A stretch of 64,000 nt of DNA from G963666895 sp963666895 (GTDB taxonomy: Bacteria; Desulfobacterota; Desulfovibrionia; Desulfovibrionales; Desulfovibrionaceae), in assembly GCA_963666895.2 (NCBI GenBank), contig CAXXNS010000002.1, positions 89,578 to 153,577 on the forward strand, given 5' to 3'. The translations under genes were made by a program, and so were the position numbers. Numbering within the stretch: position 1 is the first letter of the stretch; every line of letters begins with the position of its first letter. Below the pieces are notes generated by a model. That model saw only the letters and a list, made by a program, of their open reading frames with translations, searched no databases and was not told the origin of the DNA. Shown here one piece after another: positions 1-7,849 of the stretch.

Positions 1-18
1 GCAAAAAAGGAGTATTCC

Positions 19-726
19 ATGCCATCCATATTTCGTTTCCTCTCGCTGACCTTGGCCCTGTGCCTGGCCCTATGCCTGGCCCTATGCCTGGTTGGGGCCC
101 CGGCTCTGGCCCAGGACGACGTGGCCGACCGCATCCAGCAGCGCTACGAGTCGGTGAACTCGTTCGAGGCCGAGTTCGAGCAGGTCCAGACCAGGGCGGC
201 CATCGGCATCTCCTCGGAGTTCGCGGGCCGCATCTGGTACAAGCGGCCCTCCATGGTCCGCTGGGAGACGCAAAAACCCGAGGACGCCATGGAAACCATC
301 GTCATCGGACCGGACAAGGTCTGGGACTATTTGGCCGAGCTGAACACGGTCCAGATCACCCGGGCCGAGGACCTGATGCGCTCCAAGACCCTGCTGCGGT
401 TCATCTCCGGGGACGCCAATCTTTCCGAGGACTTCCGCGTGGAGGAGGCCTGGGACGGTGACGAGAACCTCAAGGACCAGTGGGCGGGCTCCAACCTGCT
501 CATCTTCCGGCTGGTGCCGCACGAGCCCGAGGCGGGCATGATGCTGGCCTACATCGGCGTGGACCCGGACACCTACCTGCTGCGCAGGATCATGGTGGTG
601 GACTACCAGGGCAATGCCAACGAGCTGAATATGATCGCCATTGACGTGGACACGGACGTGCCGGACGAGATGTTCACCTTCGAGGCTCCCGAAGGCGCGG
701 AAGTTCAGGACCTGACGGCTCAGTAG
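19..726 (+). CDS. lolA: Outer-membrane lipoprotein carrier protein LolA
   Basis: Periplasmic chaperone of 235 aa that carries lipoproteins released at the inner membrane to the outer membrane. The N-terminus is a signal peptide whose hydrophobic core is a repeated Leu-Ala-Leu-Cys unit, ending near APALAQ. The mature part follows the LolA pattern: an amphipathic helix (ADRIQQRYESVNSF), then SSEFAGRIWYKRPSMVRWE, then beta-rich sequence to the end. AAGGAG at 7-12 sits six bases before the ATG, so the start is well supported. The 3' end overlaps the convergent pseudouridine synthase gene by 7 bp. No lolB or lolCDE lies in the window. Family assignment is firm; substrates are inferred. Confidence 0.93.
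   Translation: MPSIFRFLSLTLALCLALCLALCLVGAPALAQDDVADRIQQRYESVNSFEAEFEQVQTRAAIGISSEFAGRIWYKRPSMVRWETQKPEDAMETIVIGPDKVWDYLAELNTVQITRAEDLMRSKTLLRFISGDANLSEDFRVEEAWDGDENLKDQWAGSNLLIFRLVPHEPEAGMMLAYIGVDPDTYLLRRIMVVDYQGNANELNMIAIDVDTDVPDEMFTFEAPEGAEVQDLTAQ
53..88 (+). repeat. Three 12-bp tandem repeats in the lolA signal peptide
   Basis: Three consecutive 12-bp units starting at 53, 65 and 77 read tggccctgtgcc, tggccctatgcc, tggccctatgcc (one mismatch in the first). They encode the Leu-Ala-Leu-Cys repeat in the signal peptide core. The unit is a multiple of three, so gain or loss would lengthen or shorten the hydrophobic core in frame. Confidence 0.9.
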
Positions 727-1481
727 GGCTGCAAGCCGACAGCCTTTCGCAGGGCTGTGACCTCTTTTTCGCTCAGAATCCTGTACTGGCCGGGCATGAG
801 CCTGCCCAGGGACACCGGGCCTTGGCCCACGCGCTTGATCTTGAGCACGGTCAGGCCCAAATCCCTGCACATGCGCCGTATCTGGCGGTTCACGCCCTGG
901 ACCAGGGTCAGGGTCAGGACTTGGCGTCCCGAGCTGGCCGGGCCGGACTCCACCTGCACCGGGGCCAGTTTTTCGCCCTCGGCCAGGGTCATGCCGGAGC
1001 GCATGGCTTGCAGGGCCTTGGGGGAGGGCACGGGCCGCACCGACACCTCGTACACCTTGTCCAGGTGGTGGCTGGGATGGGTCAGGCGGTGGCAGAGGTC
1101 GCCGTCCGTGGTCATGAGCAGCAACCCCTCGGAAAAATAGTCCAATCTTCCAACGGGCACGGGCCTGCGCGCGGCCAGCTCCCTGGGCAGCAGGGAGAGC
1201 ACGGTGGGCCGTCCCTGGGGGTCGTCCAGGGTGGTCACCACCTGCACGGGCTTGTGCAGGGCCAGGACCAGGGGCGGGTCAGCTGCAAGCGAGATCGGGC
1301 GGCCGTCCACGGCCACCTGGTCCTGTCCCGGGACCACCTTGGCTCCGGGCTGGTCAACCTTTTGGCCGTTGATGGTCACCCGGCCGGACTGGACCAAATC
1401 GTCCGCGCCGCGTCTGGATGCCACCCCGCACTGGGCCAGGTACTTGTTGATGCGCACGGGTTCGTGAATATCCATATCCAT
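720..1481 (-). CDS. RsuA/RluB-family rRNA pseudouridine synthase
   Basis: Predicted to isomerise a uridine in ribosomal RNA. 253 aa: an N-terminal S4 RNA-binding domain (RINKYLAQCGVASRRGAD, residues 10-27) then the RsuA-type catalytic domain with GRLDYFSEGLLL near residue 111, holding the catalytic Asp. The C-terminal part (GVNRQIRRMCRDLGL) is typical of the RluB/RluE/RluF branch; the exact target cannot be told from sequence, so no symbol is given. ATG codons occur at 1481 and 1475 and neither has a strong ribosome binding site. The gene converges on lolA with a 7-bp overlap. Confidence 0.88.
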   Translation of the reverse strand: MDMDIHEPVRINKYLAQCGVASRRGADDLVQSGRVTINGQKVDQPGAKVVPGQDQVAVDGRPISLAADPPLVLALHKPVQVVTTLDDPQGRPTVLSLLPRELAARRPVPVGRLDYFSEGLLLMTTDGDLCHRLTHPSHHLDKVYEVSVRPVPSPKALQAMRSGMTLAEGEKLAPVQVESGPASSGRQVLTLTLVQGVNRQIRRMCRDLGLTVLKIKRVGQGPVSLGRLMPGQYRILSEKEVTALRKAVGLQPY

Positions 1482-1489
1482 CCGTTATG

Positions 1490-1524
1490 ATTAGAGATCG
1501 TCTATTCTCTAGATTTTCTCTAAT
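1490..1524. promoter_or_regulatory. Inverted repeat upstream of the pseudouridine synthase gene
   Basis: Perfect 8-bp arms, attagaga at 1490-1497 and tctctaat at 1517-1524, separated by 19 bp containing tctctaga. It starts 9 bp before the ATG at 1481, in an AT-rich patch of an otherwise GC-rich region. A protein-binding site or 5'UTR structure is possible; no function is shown. Confidence 0.35.
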
Positions 1525-1586
1525 TCTTAAAGCATGAGGTGAGGATTGGTATATTTTTATGTGTGATTACAAATGGATATTGAAAA

Positions 1587-2201
1587 TTACAACTGAATGA
1601 CCTTGTCGGCCAGCTGCAGGCTGGTGACCACGTCCAACATGTTGGTGGTCTGGCCGATCTCCTTGCTTTCCAGCAGTCCGAAGTGGTCCAGGCAGGTGCC
1701 GCAGACCAGGATGTCCACGCCCTGTCCGGCCAGGGCCTGCAGGGCGGGCAGGTCCGCGTGGCCCTGGCAGGCCAGGCGCACCGCGGAATTGACCAGCACC
1801 AGCCGCCACAGGCTGCCGCCCAGTTCGGGCAGGGTGGCCAGGAAGTTGTGCATGAGCTTGGTTCCCAGCTCGTCGTCGCCCCGGCCCATGCGGTCGCAGG
1901 TCAGGAAGGCCACGATTTTATACTGGCCTTTGCCTGTTTTTTCAGCCGGTTTCGGCTGCTCGTCCGCCTGTTTTGGGGCTGTTCCCTGGGCCGTGGCCGT
2001 AAGCCGCCAATGGGGGCCGTCCTGCGCGGCCTCCACGCTGTATCCCTGGGTGCCCAGGAAGCGGGTCACGTTGTCCCTGGCCGCGGCGTTGTCCACCACC
2101 ACCACCAGCCGTTCAGGGGATTCGTTCTCTACGCAGCGCTTGCACTTGAGCACGGGCTGGGGGCAGGGCATGTTGGTGCAGTCCAGTTCCTTGTCGGGCA
2201 T
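1587..2201 (-). CDS. yedF: YedF-type sulfurtransferase-like protein (TusA domain plus DsrE-like domain)
   Basis: 204 aa. Residues 1-70 form a TusA/SirA domain with the Cys-Pro-x-Pro signature (CPQPVLKCK, 13-21); after a charged linker, residues 95-204 form a DsrE-like domain with a CGTC pair at 177-180. This architecture is that of the selenium-metabolism-associated YedF family (TIGR03527), thought to handle persulfide or selenide; the substrate here is inference. The frame is open upstream to 2339, but ATG at 2201 is chosen because GGAGGA lies just before it and the family starts there. No selenophosphate synthase or selA is in the window. It is transcribed away from the acyltransferase gene. 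Confidence 0.85.
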   Translation of the reverse strand: MPDKELDCTNMPCPQPVLKCKRCVENESPERLVVVVDNAAARDNVTRFLGTQGYSVEAAQDGPHWRLTATAQGTAPKQADEQPKPAEKTGKGQYKIVAFLTCDRMGRGDDELGTKLMHNFLATLPELGGSLWRLVLVNSAVRLACQGHADLPALQALAGQGVDILVCGTCLDHFGLLESKEIGQTTNMLDVVTSLQLADKVIQL

Positions 2202-2307
2202 GGCGTTCCTCCGAAGCGGAACAGACCACACACGCCAAGGCCGGTCAAGCAGCCGGTCAGTTGGACCGATCCTTGCCATGCGCATCCGCAGGCTGTAGAG
2301 GAGCCCC

Positions 2308-2943
2308 ATGGACCCGGTTCGCCTGACTCCTCTGTTCACCTGGCTCTACAAGCGCTGGACCGGCTCGCTGCGCTACCGGCACGAGGGCCCCTGGTGGGAG
2401 CACATGGAGGAGCGCCTCGCTCGCGGCGAGCCCGCGCTCCTGGCCCTGTGGCACCACGACCTGTTCTCCCTGGCCGGGTGGGGCAGGACCAGGCCGGACG
2501 CACGCTACGTTAGCATCATCAGCCAGAGCAAGGACGGCGAGCTCATCGCCCGCATCGTGGAGGGTTGCGGCCACGCCACGGCCCGCGGGTCCAGCACCCG
2601 TGGCGGGCTCAAGGCCCTGCTTACGGCCAAGCGGATCATGGAAAAGGAGAGCCGGGCCTGCGTGTTCACCGTGGACGGTCCCAAGGGGCCGCGCCACCAG
2701 GTCAAGGACGGCGTTCTGTTCCTGGCCCACCGGGCCAAGGCTCCTATTTATCCGGTGCGCGCCTTTCCCCGGCGCAAAAAAGTGTTCGACCGCGCCTGGG
2801 ACCGGTTCGAGCTGCCCATGCCCTTTACCCGCTGCGTCGTGCGCACGGGCGAGCCCCTGTTCATCCAGGCCGAGGAACTGACCCCCGAAGTTTTGGAAAA
2901 AGAGCGCAAACGCCTTGAAAAAGCCTTTGAAATCCTAGGCTAG
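2308..2943 (+). CDS. DUF374 / lysophospholipid-acyltransferase-like protein
   Basis: 211 aa, matching the LPLAT-like DUF374 family predicted to transfer acyl chains in lipid or lipid A metabolism. The acyltransferase signature appears as ALWHHDLF (around residue 47) in place of the usual NHxxxxD block, followed by ISQSKDGE, GSSTRGG and TVDGPKGPRHQVKDG, all typical of the family. No obvious transmembrane segment; probably a peripheral membrane protein. The ATG follows a GAGGAG-like site. The stop codon at 2941-2943 is followed immediately by a fragment of the dispersed repeat described at 2970-3091. Acyl donor and acceptor cannot be predicted. Confidence 0.82.
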   Translation: MDPVRLTPLFTWLYKRWTGSLRYRHEGPWWEHMEERLARGEPALLALWHHDLFSLAGWGRTRPDARYVSIISQSKDGELIARIVEGCGHATARGSSTRGGLKALLTAKRIMEKESRACVFTVDGPKGPRHQVKDGVLFLAHRAKAPIYPVRAFPRRKKVFDRAWDRFELPMPFTRCVVRTGEPLFIQAEELTPEVLEKERKRLEKAFEILG

Positions 2944-2944
2944 C

Positions 2945-2958
2945 AGGCCATTGAAAAA
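2945..2958 (+). repeat. Partial end of the dispersed repeat
   Basis: AGGCCATTGAAAAA directly follows the acyltransferase stop codon and differs by one base from the left end of the repeat at 48790 (AGGCCGTTGAAAAA). Only this short end is present; 11 bp later the full inverted copy begins. Confidence 0.5.
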
Positions 2959-2969
2959 GCCAAAAATGT

Positions 2970-3091
2970 AGGCTGTTCAAAAATGGTGAGATGCAAGGCG
3001 CGAGAAAAGTTCAAGGCCGACGCGTACATTGCGTATGCGAGGATTTGAGCTTTTTGAAGCAACGCAGCAGATTGCCGTTTTTCAACAGCCT
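2970..3091 (-). repeat. Dispersed ~122-bp repeat with terminal inverted repeats, copy 1
   Basis: Bounded by AGGCTGTT and AACAGCCT. Read on the minus strand it matches the element at 48790-48912 over its length, including shared blocks such as CTCAAATCCTCGC, GTACGCGTCGGCCTTGAA and TGCCTTGC-like sequence. The stop codon of gcvT (3090-3092) falls inside its terminal repeat. It has no coding capacity. It may be a REP/MITE-like element that could also form a stem between two convergent genes. Confidence 0.85.
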
Positions 3092-4175
3092 ACAAGGCCA
3101 TTCTGGCCGTTCCCTGCTCGTAAAACGGCGGCCTGAAGCGCAAGGCCGGAATCTCGGCCCGCTTGGCCTGGATCACGAATTCCATTTCCTCGGCATGGAG
3201 GGCATCCACCCAGGCCAGGGCCACGCAATGGCCCAGGCTGGGCGCAAAGGAGCCGCTGGTCACCAGGCCCACGGTCTCGCCGCCCACCAGCACCGGGTCG
3301 TTGTGCCGGGGGCTGCGCCGTCCCTCCACGGTCAGGCCGATGAGCCGCTGGCGCACGTCCATGGAGGCTTCCTTGCCAACGAACCGCCTGTCCTTTTTGG
3401 CGAAAAATCCGTATCCGGCCTCAATGGGAGAGTGGTCCTCGTCCAGGTCCTGTCCGTACAGGGGCAGGCCCACCTCCAACCGCAGGGTGTCCCGGGCGCC
3501 CAGTCCGGCCGGGGCCACGTCCTCCTGCTTGAGCAGGGAGTCCCACAAATCCACGGTGAGCGTGGCGGGCAAATAGATCTCGTACCCCAACTCGCCGGTG
3601 TACCCGGTGCGGCTGACCAGGACCTCCACGTTGTTCCAGGACGCGGGCCGGAAACAGAAGTAGTTGAGATCGCGCCAGGTTCCGCCCATGACCGCCTCCA
3701 GGACATCCAAAGAGGCCGGGCCCTGCAGGTCCACCTTGCCCGTGCCGTCGGACACGTCGTCCAGGCGCACACCCTGGGGCAGGCGTTCTTCGAGCCAGGA
3801 GCGGTCCACCTCGCGCCGGGCGCCGTTGACCACCAGCATGAAGCCGTCGTCGCCCAGCTTGTAGACGATCAGGTCGTCGATGATGCCGCCCTTGTCGTTG
3901 AGCAGGAACCCGTACCGGCAACGGCCCACGGGCAGGCCGAGCACGTCGTGGGTCACCAGGCCGTCCAGGGCCTTGGCGCTGCCTTGGCCGGTGATCATGA
4001 ACTCGCCCATGTGGCAGATGTCGAAAATGGAAGCCTTGGTGCGGGTATGGGTGTGCTCGGCAAGGATTCCGGAGGGATATTGGACCGGCATGTCGTACCC
4101 CGCGAACGGGGCCATCTTGGCGCCCAGTTCCTTGTGCCGCTCGGTCAGCGGGGTGGTCAGCAGGCTGGTGTTCAC
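3090..4175 (-). CDS. gcvT: Aminomethyltransferase, glycine cleavage system T protein
   Basis: 361 aa. Transfers the methylene group from aminomethyl-lipoyl H protein to tetrahydrofolate, releasing ammonia. Characteristic blocks are present in order: FAGYDMPVQYPSGI (about 23-36), FDICHMGEF, GRCRYGFLLNDKGGIIDDL, SRTGYTGELGYEIY and a C-terminal GLVTSGSFAPSLG. The start is GTG at 4175 with AGGAG upstream. No gcvH or gcvP lies in the window. The last residues and stop run into the dispersed repeat. It diverges from the small cysteine-rich gene across about 210 bp. Confidence 0.93.
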   Translation of the reverse strand: MNTSLLTTPLTERHKELGAKMAPFAGYDMPVQYPSGILAEHTHTRTKASIFDICHMGEFMITGQGSAKALDGLVTHDVLGLPVGRCRYGFLLNDKGGIIDDLIVYKLGDDGFMLVVNGARREVDRSWLEERLPQGVRLDDVSDGTGKVDLQGPASLDVLEAVMGGTWRDLNYFCFRPASWNNVEVLVSRTGYTGELGYEIYLPATLTVDLWDSLLKQEDVAPAGLGARDTLRLEVGLPLYGQDLDEDHSPIEAGYGFFAKKDRRFVGKEASMDVRQRLIGLTVEGRRSPRHNDPVLVGGETVGLVTSGSFAPSLGHCVALAWVDALHAEEMEFVIQAKRAEIPALRFRPPFYEQGTARMAL

Positions 4176-4388
4176 TGTCGGCTCCTGGCAGGTTCTGATT
4201 TCGGTTTGTCGGACGGATGCGTCACTTTAATGGTCCTACATCGATTGGCTTGAAATTACAACATAATAAATGCTAAGTTTGCATATTTCAACACCCGATC
4301 CGCGTTGACATCGGTCCTGTTTTAAACGTAGCAAAGAAAAAACTTTCAGTGAATTCCGATCCATTCCCAAAGGCAGGGAGAAGACCCG

Positions 4389-4598
4389 ATGCAGAAGAAG
4401 GACCAATGCCCGCGGGCCAAAATCAACGCCAGCCACTGTACCTGCACCTACTCCTGCGACAAGCACGCCCTGTGTTGCGAATGTCTGCATTACCATCGCC
4501 AGCGGGACGAACTTCCGGCCTGCTATTTCACCAAGGAAGAAGAGCGTACGTACAACCGCAGCATCGCCTTCTTTGTCCAACGCCGCTACGGCAAGTGA
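4389..4598 (+). CDS. Small cysteine-rich protein, DUF6485-like
   Basis: 69 aa with six cysteines, most in a cluster (HCTCTYSCDKHALCCEC, about 16-32), suggesting a metal-binding knuckle. The pattern resembles a family of short anaerobe proteins that I recall as DUF6485; function unknown. The ATG is preceded by a purine-rich GGGAGAAG. It stands alone between divergent gcvT and the inositol monophosphatase gene 116 bp downstream. Existence as a gene is likely, because the cysteine spacing is far from random. Confidence 0.72.
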   Translation: MQKKDQCPRAKINASHCTCTYSCDKHALCCECLHYHRQRDELPACYFTKEEERTYNRSIAFFVQRRYGK

Positions 4599-4713
4599 CG
4601 GACCCGGCCGGGCCGCGTCCATACGGGCGCTTCTGATCACGTTTTCGTTCCTGTTTCCGTTGTTCCACAACATCCCATGGTGCGCTATGCACCTCTGAAT
4701 CCACGAGGATGAC

Positions 4714-5529
4714 ATGACTTGGAATCCATCCGTCACCGCCGGGCTCCTGGCCGACACCGTCGGGGTGGTGCGCAACGCCGGTCGGATCGTGGCCGCCAAC
4801 ATCGACCTGGACAAAAAGGTCCGACGCAAGGGGCGCATCGACCTGGTCACGGAGATCGACGTCAAGAGCGAGGAATATCTCAAGGAACACCTGTCCCGCC
4901 TGGTTCCCAAGGCCGGGTTCCTGGCCGAGGAGAGCTCCGAGGACCAGAGCCCCAAAGGCGATCCCCAGGACCTGGTCTGGATCATCGATCCCGTAGACGG
5001 CACCACCAACTATGCCCACGGCCTGCCGTCCGTGGCCGTGTCCGTGGCCTTGTGGGACCAGGGGCGTCCCGTGCTGGGCGTGGTGGACCTGCCCGTGCTG
5101 GGCGAGGTGTTCGCGGCCCATGCCGGGGGCGGTGCCTTTCGCAACGGCGATCCCATCCGGGTGACCAAGACCAAGGATCTGGAGCTCAGCCTGCTGGGCA
5201 CGGGCTTCCCCTATGCCATCGAGGAGTACCTTCCCGAGATATTGGGTAATTTCGAGTCGCTGCTGCCCAAGGTGCGGGGCATCCGTCGTTCGGGCGCGGC
5301 CGCCCTGGACCTGGCCTACGTGGCCTGCGGCCGATTCGACGGGTTCTACGAGAGCGGGCTCAAGCCCTGGGACACCGCGGCCGGAATGCTCCTGGTCACC
5401 GAGGCGGGCGGCCGGGTGAGCCGGTACGATGCGGACCAGGAGTACGTGCTGGGCGAACAGAGCATCCTGGCCTCCAACGGCCTGATCCACCAGGCCCTGT
5501 CTGGCCTGTTGCAGGAAAAGGGCGCCTGA
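4714..5529 (+). CDS. suhB: Inositol-monophosphatase family protein (SuhB-like)
   Basis: 271 aa, Mg2+-dependent phosphatase of the IMPase fold. Metal-binding motifs are intact: FLAEESSED with E72/E73, IDPVDGTTNYAHG with D92 and D95, and PWDTAAGMLLVTEAGG near the C-terminus. Members hydrolyse inositol phosphates; in bacteria SuhB also binds RNA polymerase and affects antitermination, which cannot be assigned here. ATG is preceded by GAGGA. It converges on the NUDIX gene with one base between stops. Confidence 0.9.
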   Translation: MTWNPSVTAGLLADTVGVVRNAGRIVAANIDLDKKVRRKGRIDLVTEIDVKSEEYLKEHLSRLVPKAGFLAEESSEDQSPKGDPQDLVWIIDPVDGTTNYAHGLPSVAVSVALWDQGRPVLGVVDLPVLGEVFAAHAGGGAFRNGDPIRVTKTKDLELSLLGTGFPYAIEEYLPEILGNFESLLPKVRGIRRSGAAALDLAYVACGRFDGFYESGLKPWDTAAGMLLVTEAGGRVSRYDADQEYVLGEQSILASNGLIHQALSGLLQEKGA

Positions 5530-5530
5530 A

Positions 5531-6091
5531 TCAGGCGTGGTCCCAGGTGGGGAAGGGCAGGCCCAGGTCCACCAGATGCAGCAGGCCCGGGGTCATGAGC
5601 TCCCGGAACTCGCGCACCAGGCAGGTCAGTTCGTCTCCCCCGTAGTAGTAGCCTTCCTCCACCTCGTCCGGCTTGGGCTTGGGCGTCTGCGGGACGCGGC
5701 CCGTGGAAAAGACCGAGGTCCAGCCCGTGCCGGCCTCGGGTCCGGGCGGGATGTCGCGGATCAGGCGGAGCCGCTCCAGGTGCAGGCCCAGCTCCTCCTT
5801 CAGGGCGCGGATGGCCGCGTCCAGGGTGGCCTCCCCGGACAACACGTGCACCCGGGCGGACACGTCCCAGCGGCCCGGATAGATGCGCTTGCTCCGGCTG
5901 CGTTTTTGGAGGTATAATTTGTTGTCCTGGTTGAACAACAGCACCAGGGCGGTGCGGTGGGCCAGCCGCTGGCGATGGACCTCGCCCAGGGGCAGGCTGG
6001 CCAGGGGCCGGTTGTTCCGGTCCATGACCTCCACCAGGCTCTGCTCCTTGGTCTCGGAGGGGCTCTGTTGACGGGAAAACAGGGTCTTCAT
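5531..6091 (-). CDS. NUDIX hydrolase with a degenerate NUDIX box
   Basis: 186 aa, similar to the IDI-like branch of NUDIX proteins (ALVLLFNQDNKLYLQKRS, then GRWDVSARVHVLSGE, then the helix RALKEELGL). The box GX5EX7REUXEEXGU is altered: the first Gly is Val, and the Glu of RE is Ala, while the EE pair is kept. Catalytic competence is therefore doubtful or the substrate is unusual. The ATG at 6091 is chosen because the domain begins shortly after it; the frame stays open far upstream only as antisense of pgk. It overlaps no gene and faces away from rimI. Confidence 0.85.
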   Translation of the reverse strand: MKTLFSRQQSPSETKEQSLVEVMDRNNRPLASLPLGEVHRQRLAHRTALVLLFNQDNKLYLQKRSRSKRIYPGRWDVSARVHVLSGEATLDAAIRALKEELGLHLERLRLIRDIPPGPEAGTGWTSVFSTGRVPQTPKPKPDEVEEGYYYGGDELTCLVREFRELMTPGLLHLVDLGLPFPTWDHA

Positions 6092-6145
6092 CGGCGCTCC
6101 GTCACAGCCTATAGCCCGACCGGCCGCAAGAATCCAGAGGCACGC

Positions 6146-6601
6146 TTGGACAGACAGACATTCACCCCCAACATTCGGCGTTTGGGCAAAGGCGACGTGG
6201 ACGAGGTCCTGCGCCTGGAGGGAATGTGCTTCGCCTACCGCTGGAACAGGGACCAGTTCCTGCGCGGCCTGGACGCCGGGGCCTTCCACGTCCTGGGGAT
6301 GGAGCAGGGGGGCGAGCTGATCGCCTACCTGGCCTACAGCGTGGTGGCCAGGGAAATGGAGATTCTCAACCTGGCCGTGACCCCGGACCAGCGGCGTCAG
6401 GGGCTGGCCTCGCTCCTTTTGGCCGCCATGCTGGAGGATTGCCTGCGGCGCAAGGTCGGGCATGGGTTCCTGGAGGTCAGAAAATCCAACCAGGCGGCCA
6501 TTGACCTGTATGGTAAATTCGGGTTTAAAAAGGTGGGTGAACGTAAAAAATACTATCCGGACACCGGGGAAGACGCCCTGGTATTGCGGATAGACCTGTA
6601 A
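6146..6601 (+). CDS. rimI: Ribosomal protein S18 alanine N-acetyltransferase
   Basis: 151 aa, GNAT fold, normal length for RimI, which acetylates the N-terminus of S18. Visible are EILNLAVTPDQRRQGLASLLL (acetyl-CoA loop QRRQGLA) and the C-terminal FLEVRKSNQAAIDLYGKFGF followed by RKKYYPDTGEDALVL, which is diagnostic of RimI. TTG at 6146 is chosen as start: AGAGG lies five bases upstream and the length fits; no ATG is suitably placed. It diverges from the NUDIX gene and is 45 bp ahead of pgk. Confidence 0.9.
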   Translation: MDRQTFTPNIRRLGKGDVDEVLRLEGMCFAYRWNRDQFLRGLDAGAFHVLGMEQGGELIAYLAYSVVAREMEILNLAVTPDQRRQGLASLLLAAMLEDCLRRKVGHGFLEVRKSNQAAIDLYGKFGFKKVGERKKYYPDTGEDALVLRIDL

Positions 6602-6646
6602 ACCAGGGCCGGCTCCGCGGGGGTGAGCCGCCGCAAGGGGGAGGGT

Positions 6647-7849
6647 ATGCGATACATCGACCAGCTGGACCTGCAGGGCAAGCGTGTTCTCATTCGCGTG
6701 GACTTCAACGTTCCCCTGGACAACGGGCATATCACGGACGACAACCGCATCCAGGCCGGGGTCGAGACCATCCAGTACGCCCTGGACCACGGCGCTTCCG
6801 TGGTGGTCTGCGCCCACCTGGGCAGCCCCAAGGGCAAGGTGGTGCCGGAGCTGTCCCTGGCCCCGGTGGCCGCCCGGCTGTCCGAGCTGCTGGGCCTGCC
6901 CGTGCCCCTGGCGCCCGAGTGCATCGGCCCGGAGACCGAGGCCCTGTGCGCGGCGCTCAAGCCCGGCCAAGCGCTCATGCTGGAAAACCTGCGCTTCCAC
7001 GCCGAAGAGACCGGCAAGACGCCTGAGGACCGGGGCGATTTCGGCAAGAAACTGGCCGCCTTGGCTGATATCTACGTGTTCGACGCCTTTGGCGTGTCCC
7101 ACCGGGCCAACGCCTCGGTGGTGGACGTGCCTCGCGCGGCCAAGGTCTGCTGCGCCGGGTTCCTGCTCAAGAAGGAGTGGCGCTACCTGGGCGAGACCCT
7201 GTCCAACCCCGAGCACCCATACACGGCCGTGTCCGGCGGGGCCAAGGTGTCCACCAAGCTGGCCGTGCTCACCCATCTGCTGGGCAAGCTGGACCATCTG
7301 ATCATCGGCGGGGCCATGGCCAACACCTTTCTCATGGCCCAGGGGCACGACGTGGGCGCGTCCCTGGTGGAAGCGGACCTGGTGGACGCGGCCAAAGAGA
7401 TCCTGGACACGGCCGCTGCCAAGGGCACGGCCCTGCATCTGCCCACGGACGTGGTTCTGGGCAAGAGCGTGGACGACACCGAGCCCCTGGCCACCGTGGA
7501 CGTGGATTCCATTCCCAAGGACGCCATCATCCTGGACATCGGGCCCAAGAGCGCGGCCGCGTTCGCCCGGGTGCTGGCCGAATCGCGGACCGTGGTCTGG
7601 AACGGTCCCATGGGCCTGTTCGAGACCCCGGCGTTCGTCAACGGCACCCTGACCGTGTGCAAGGCCATGGCCGACAACCAGGAGGCCGTGATCATCGTGG
7701 GAGGCGGGGACACCGACGCCCTGGTGCACCAGGCCGGTCTGACCAAGGCCTTTGACTTCATATCCACGGGCGGCGGGTCCTTCCTGGAATTCCTGGAGGG
7801 CAAGGAATTGCCAGGTCTCAAAGCCCTGAAGGAGTGTTCTGAGAAATGA
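6647..7849 (+). CDS. pgk: Phosphoglycerate kinase
   Basis: 400 aa cytosolic glycolytic enzyme moving phosphate from 1,3-bisphosphoglycerate to ADP. The N-terminal substrate site RVDFNVPLD (17-25), the block CAHLGSPKG, LLENLRFHAEE-type sequence and the C-terminal GGGDTDALVH with FISTGGGSFLEFLEG are all intact. ATG 6647 is preferred over an in-frame start 24 bp upstream because AAGGGG-GAGG lies just ahead of it and the family starts at this point. The stop overlaps the tpiA start (ATGA), implying coupled translation. Confidence 0.96.
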   Translation: MRYIDQLDLQGKRVLIRVDFNVPLDNGHITDDNRIQAGVETIQYALDHGASVVVCAHLGSPKGKVVPELSLAPVAARLSELLGLPVPLAPECIGPETEALCAALKPGQALMLENLRFHAEETGKTPEDRGDFGKKLAALADIYVFDAFGVSHRANASVVDVPRAAKVCCAGFLLKKEWRYLGETLSNPEHPYTAVSGGAKVSTKLAVLTHLLGKLDHLIIGGAMANTFLMAQGHDVGASLVEADLVDAAKEILDTAAAKGTALHLPTDVVLGKSVDDTEPLATVDVDSIPKDAIILDIGPKSAAAFARVLAESRTVVWNGPMGLFETPAFVNGTLTVCKAMADNQEAVIIVGGGDTDALVHQAGLTKAFDFISTGGGSFLEFLEGKELPGLKALKECSEK

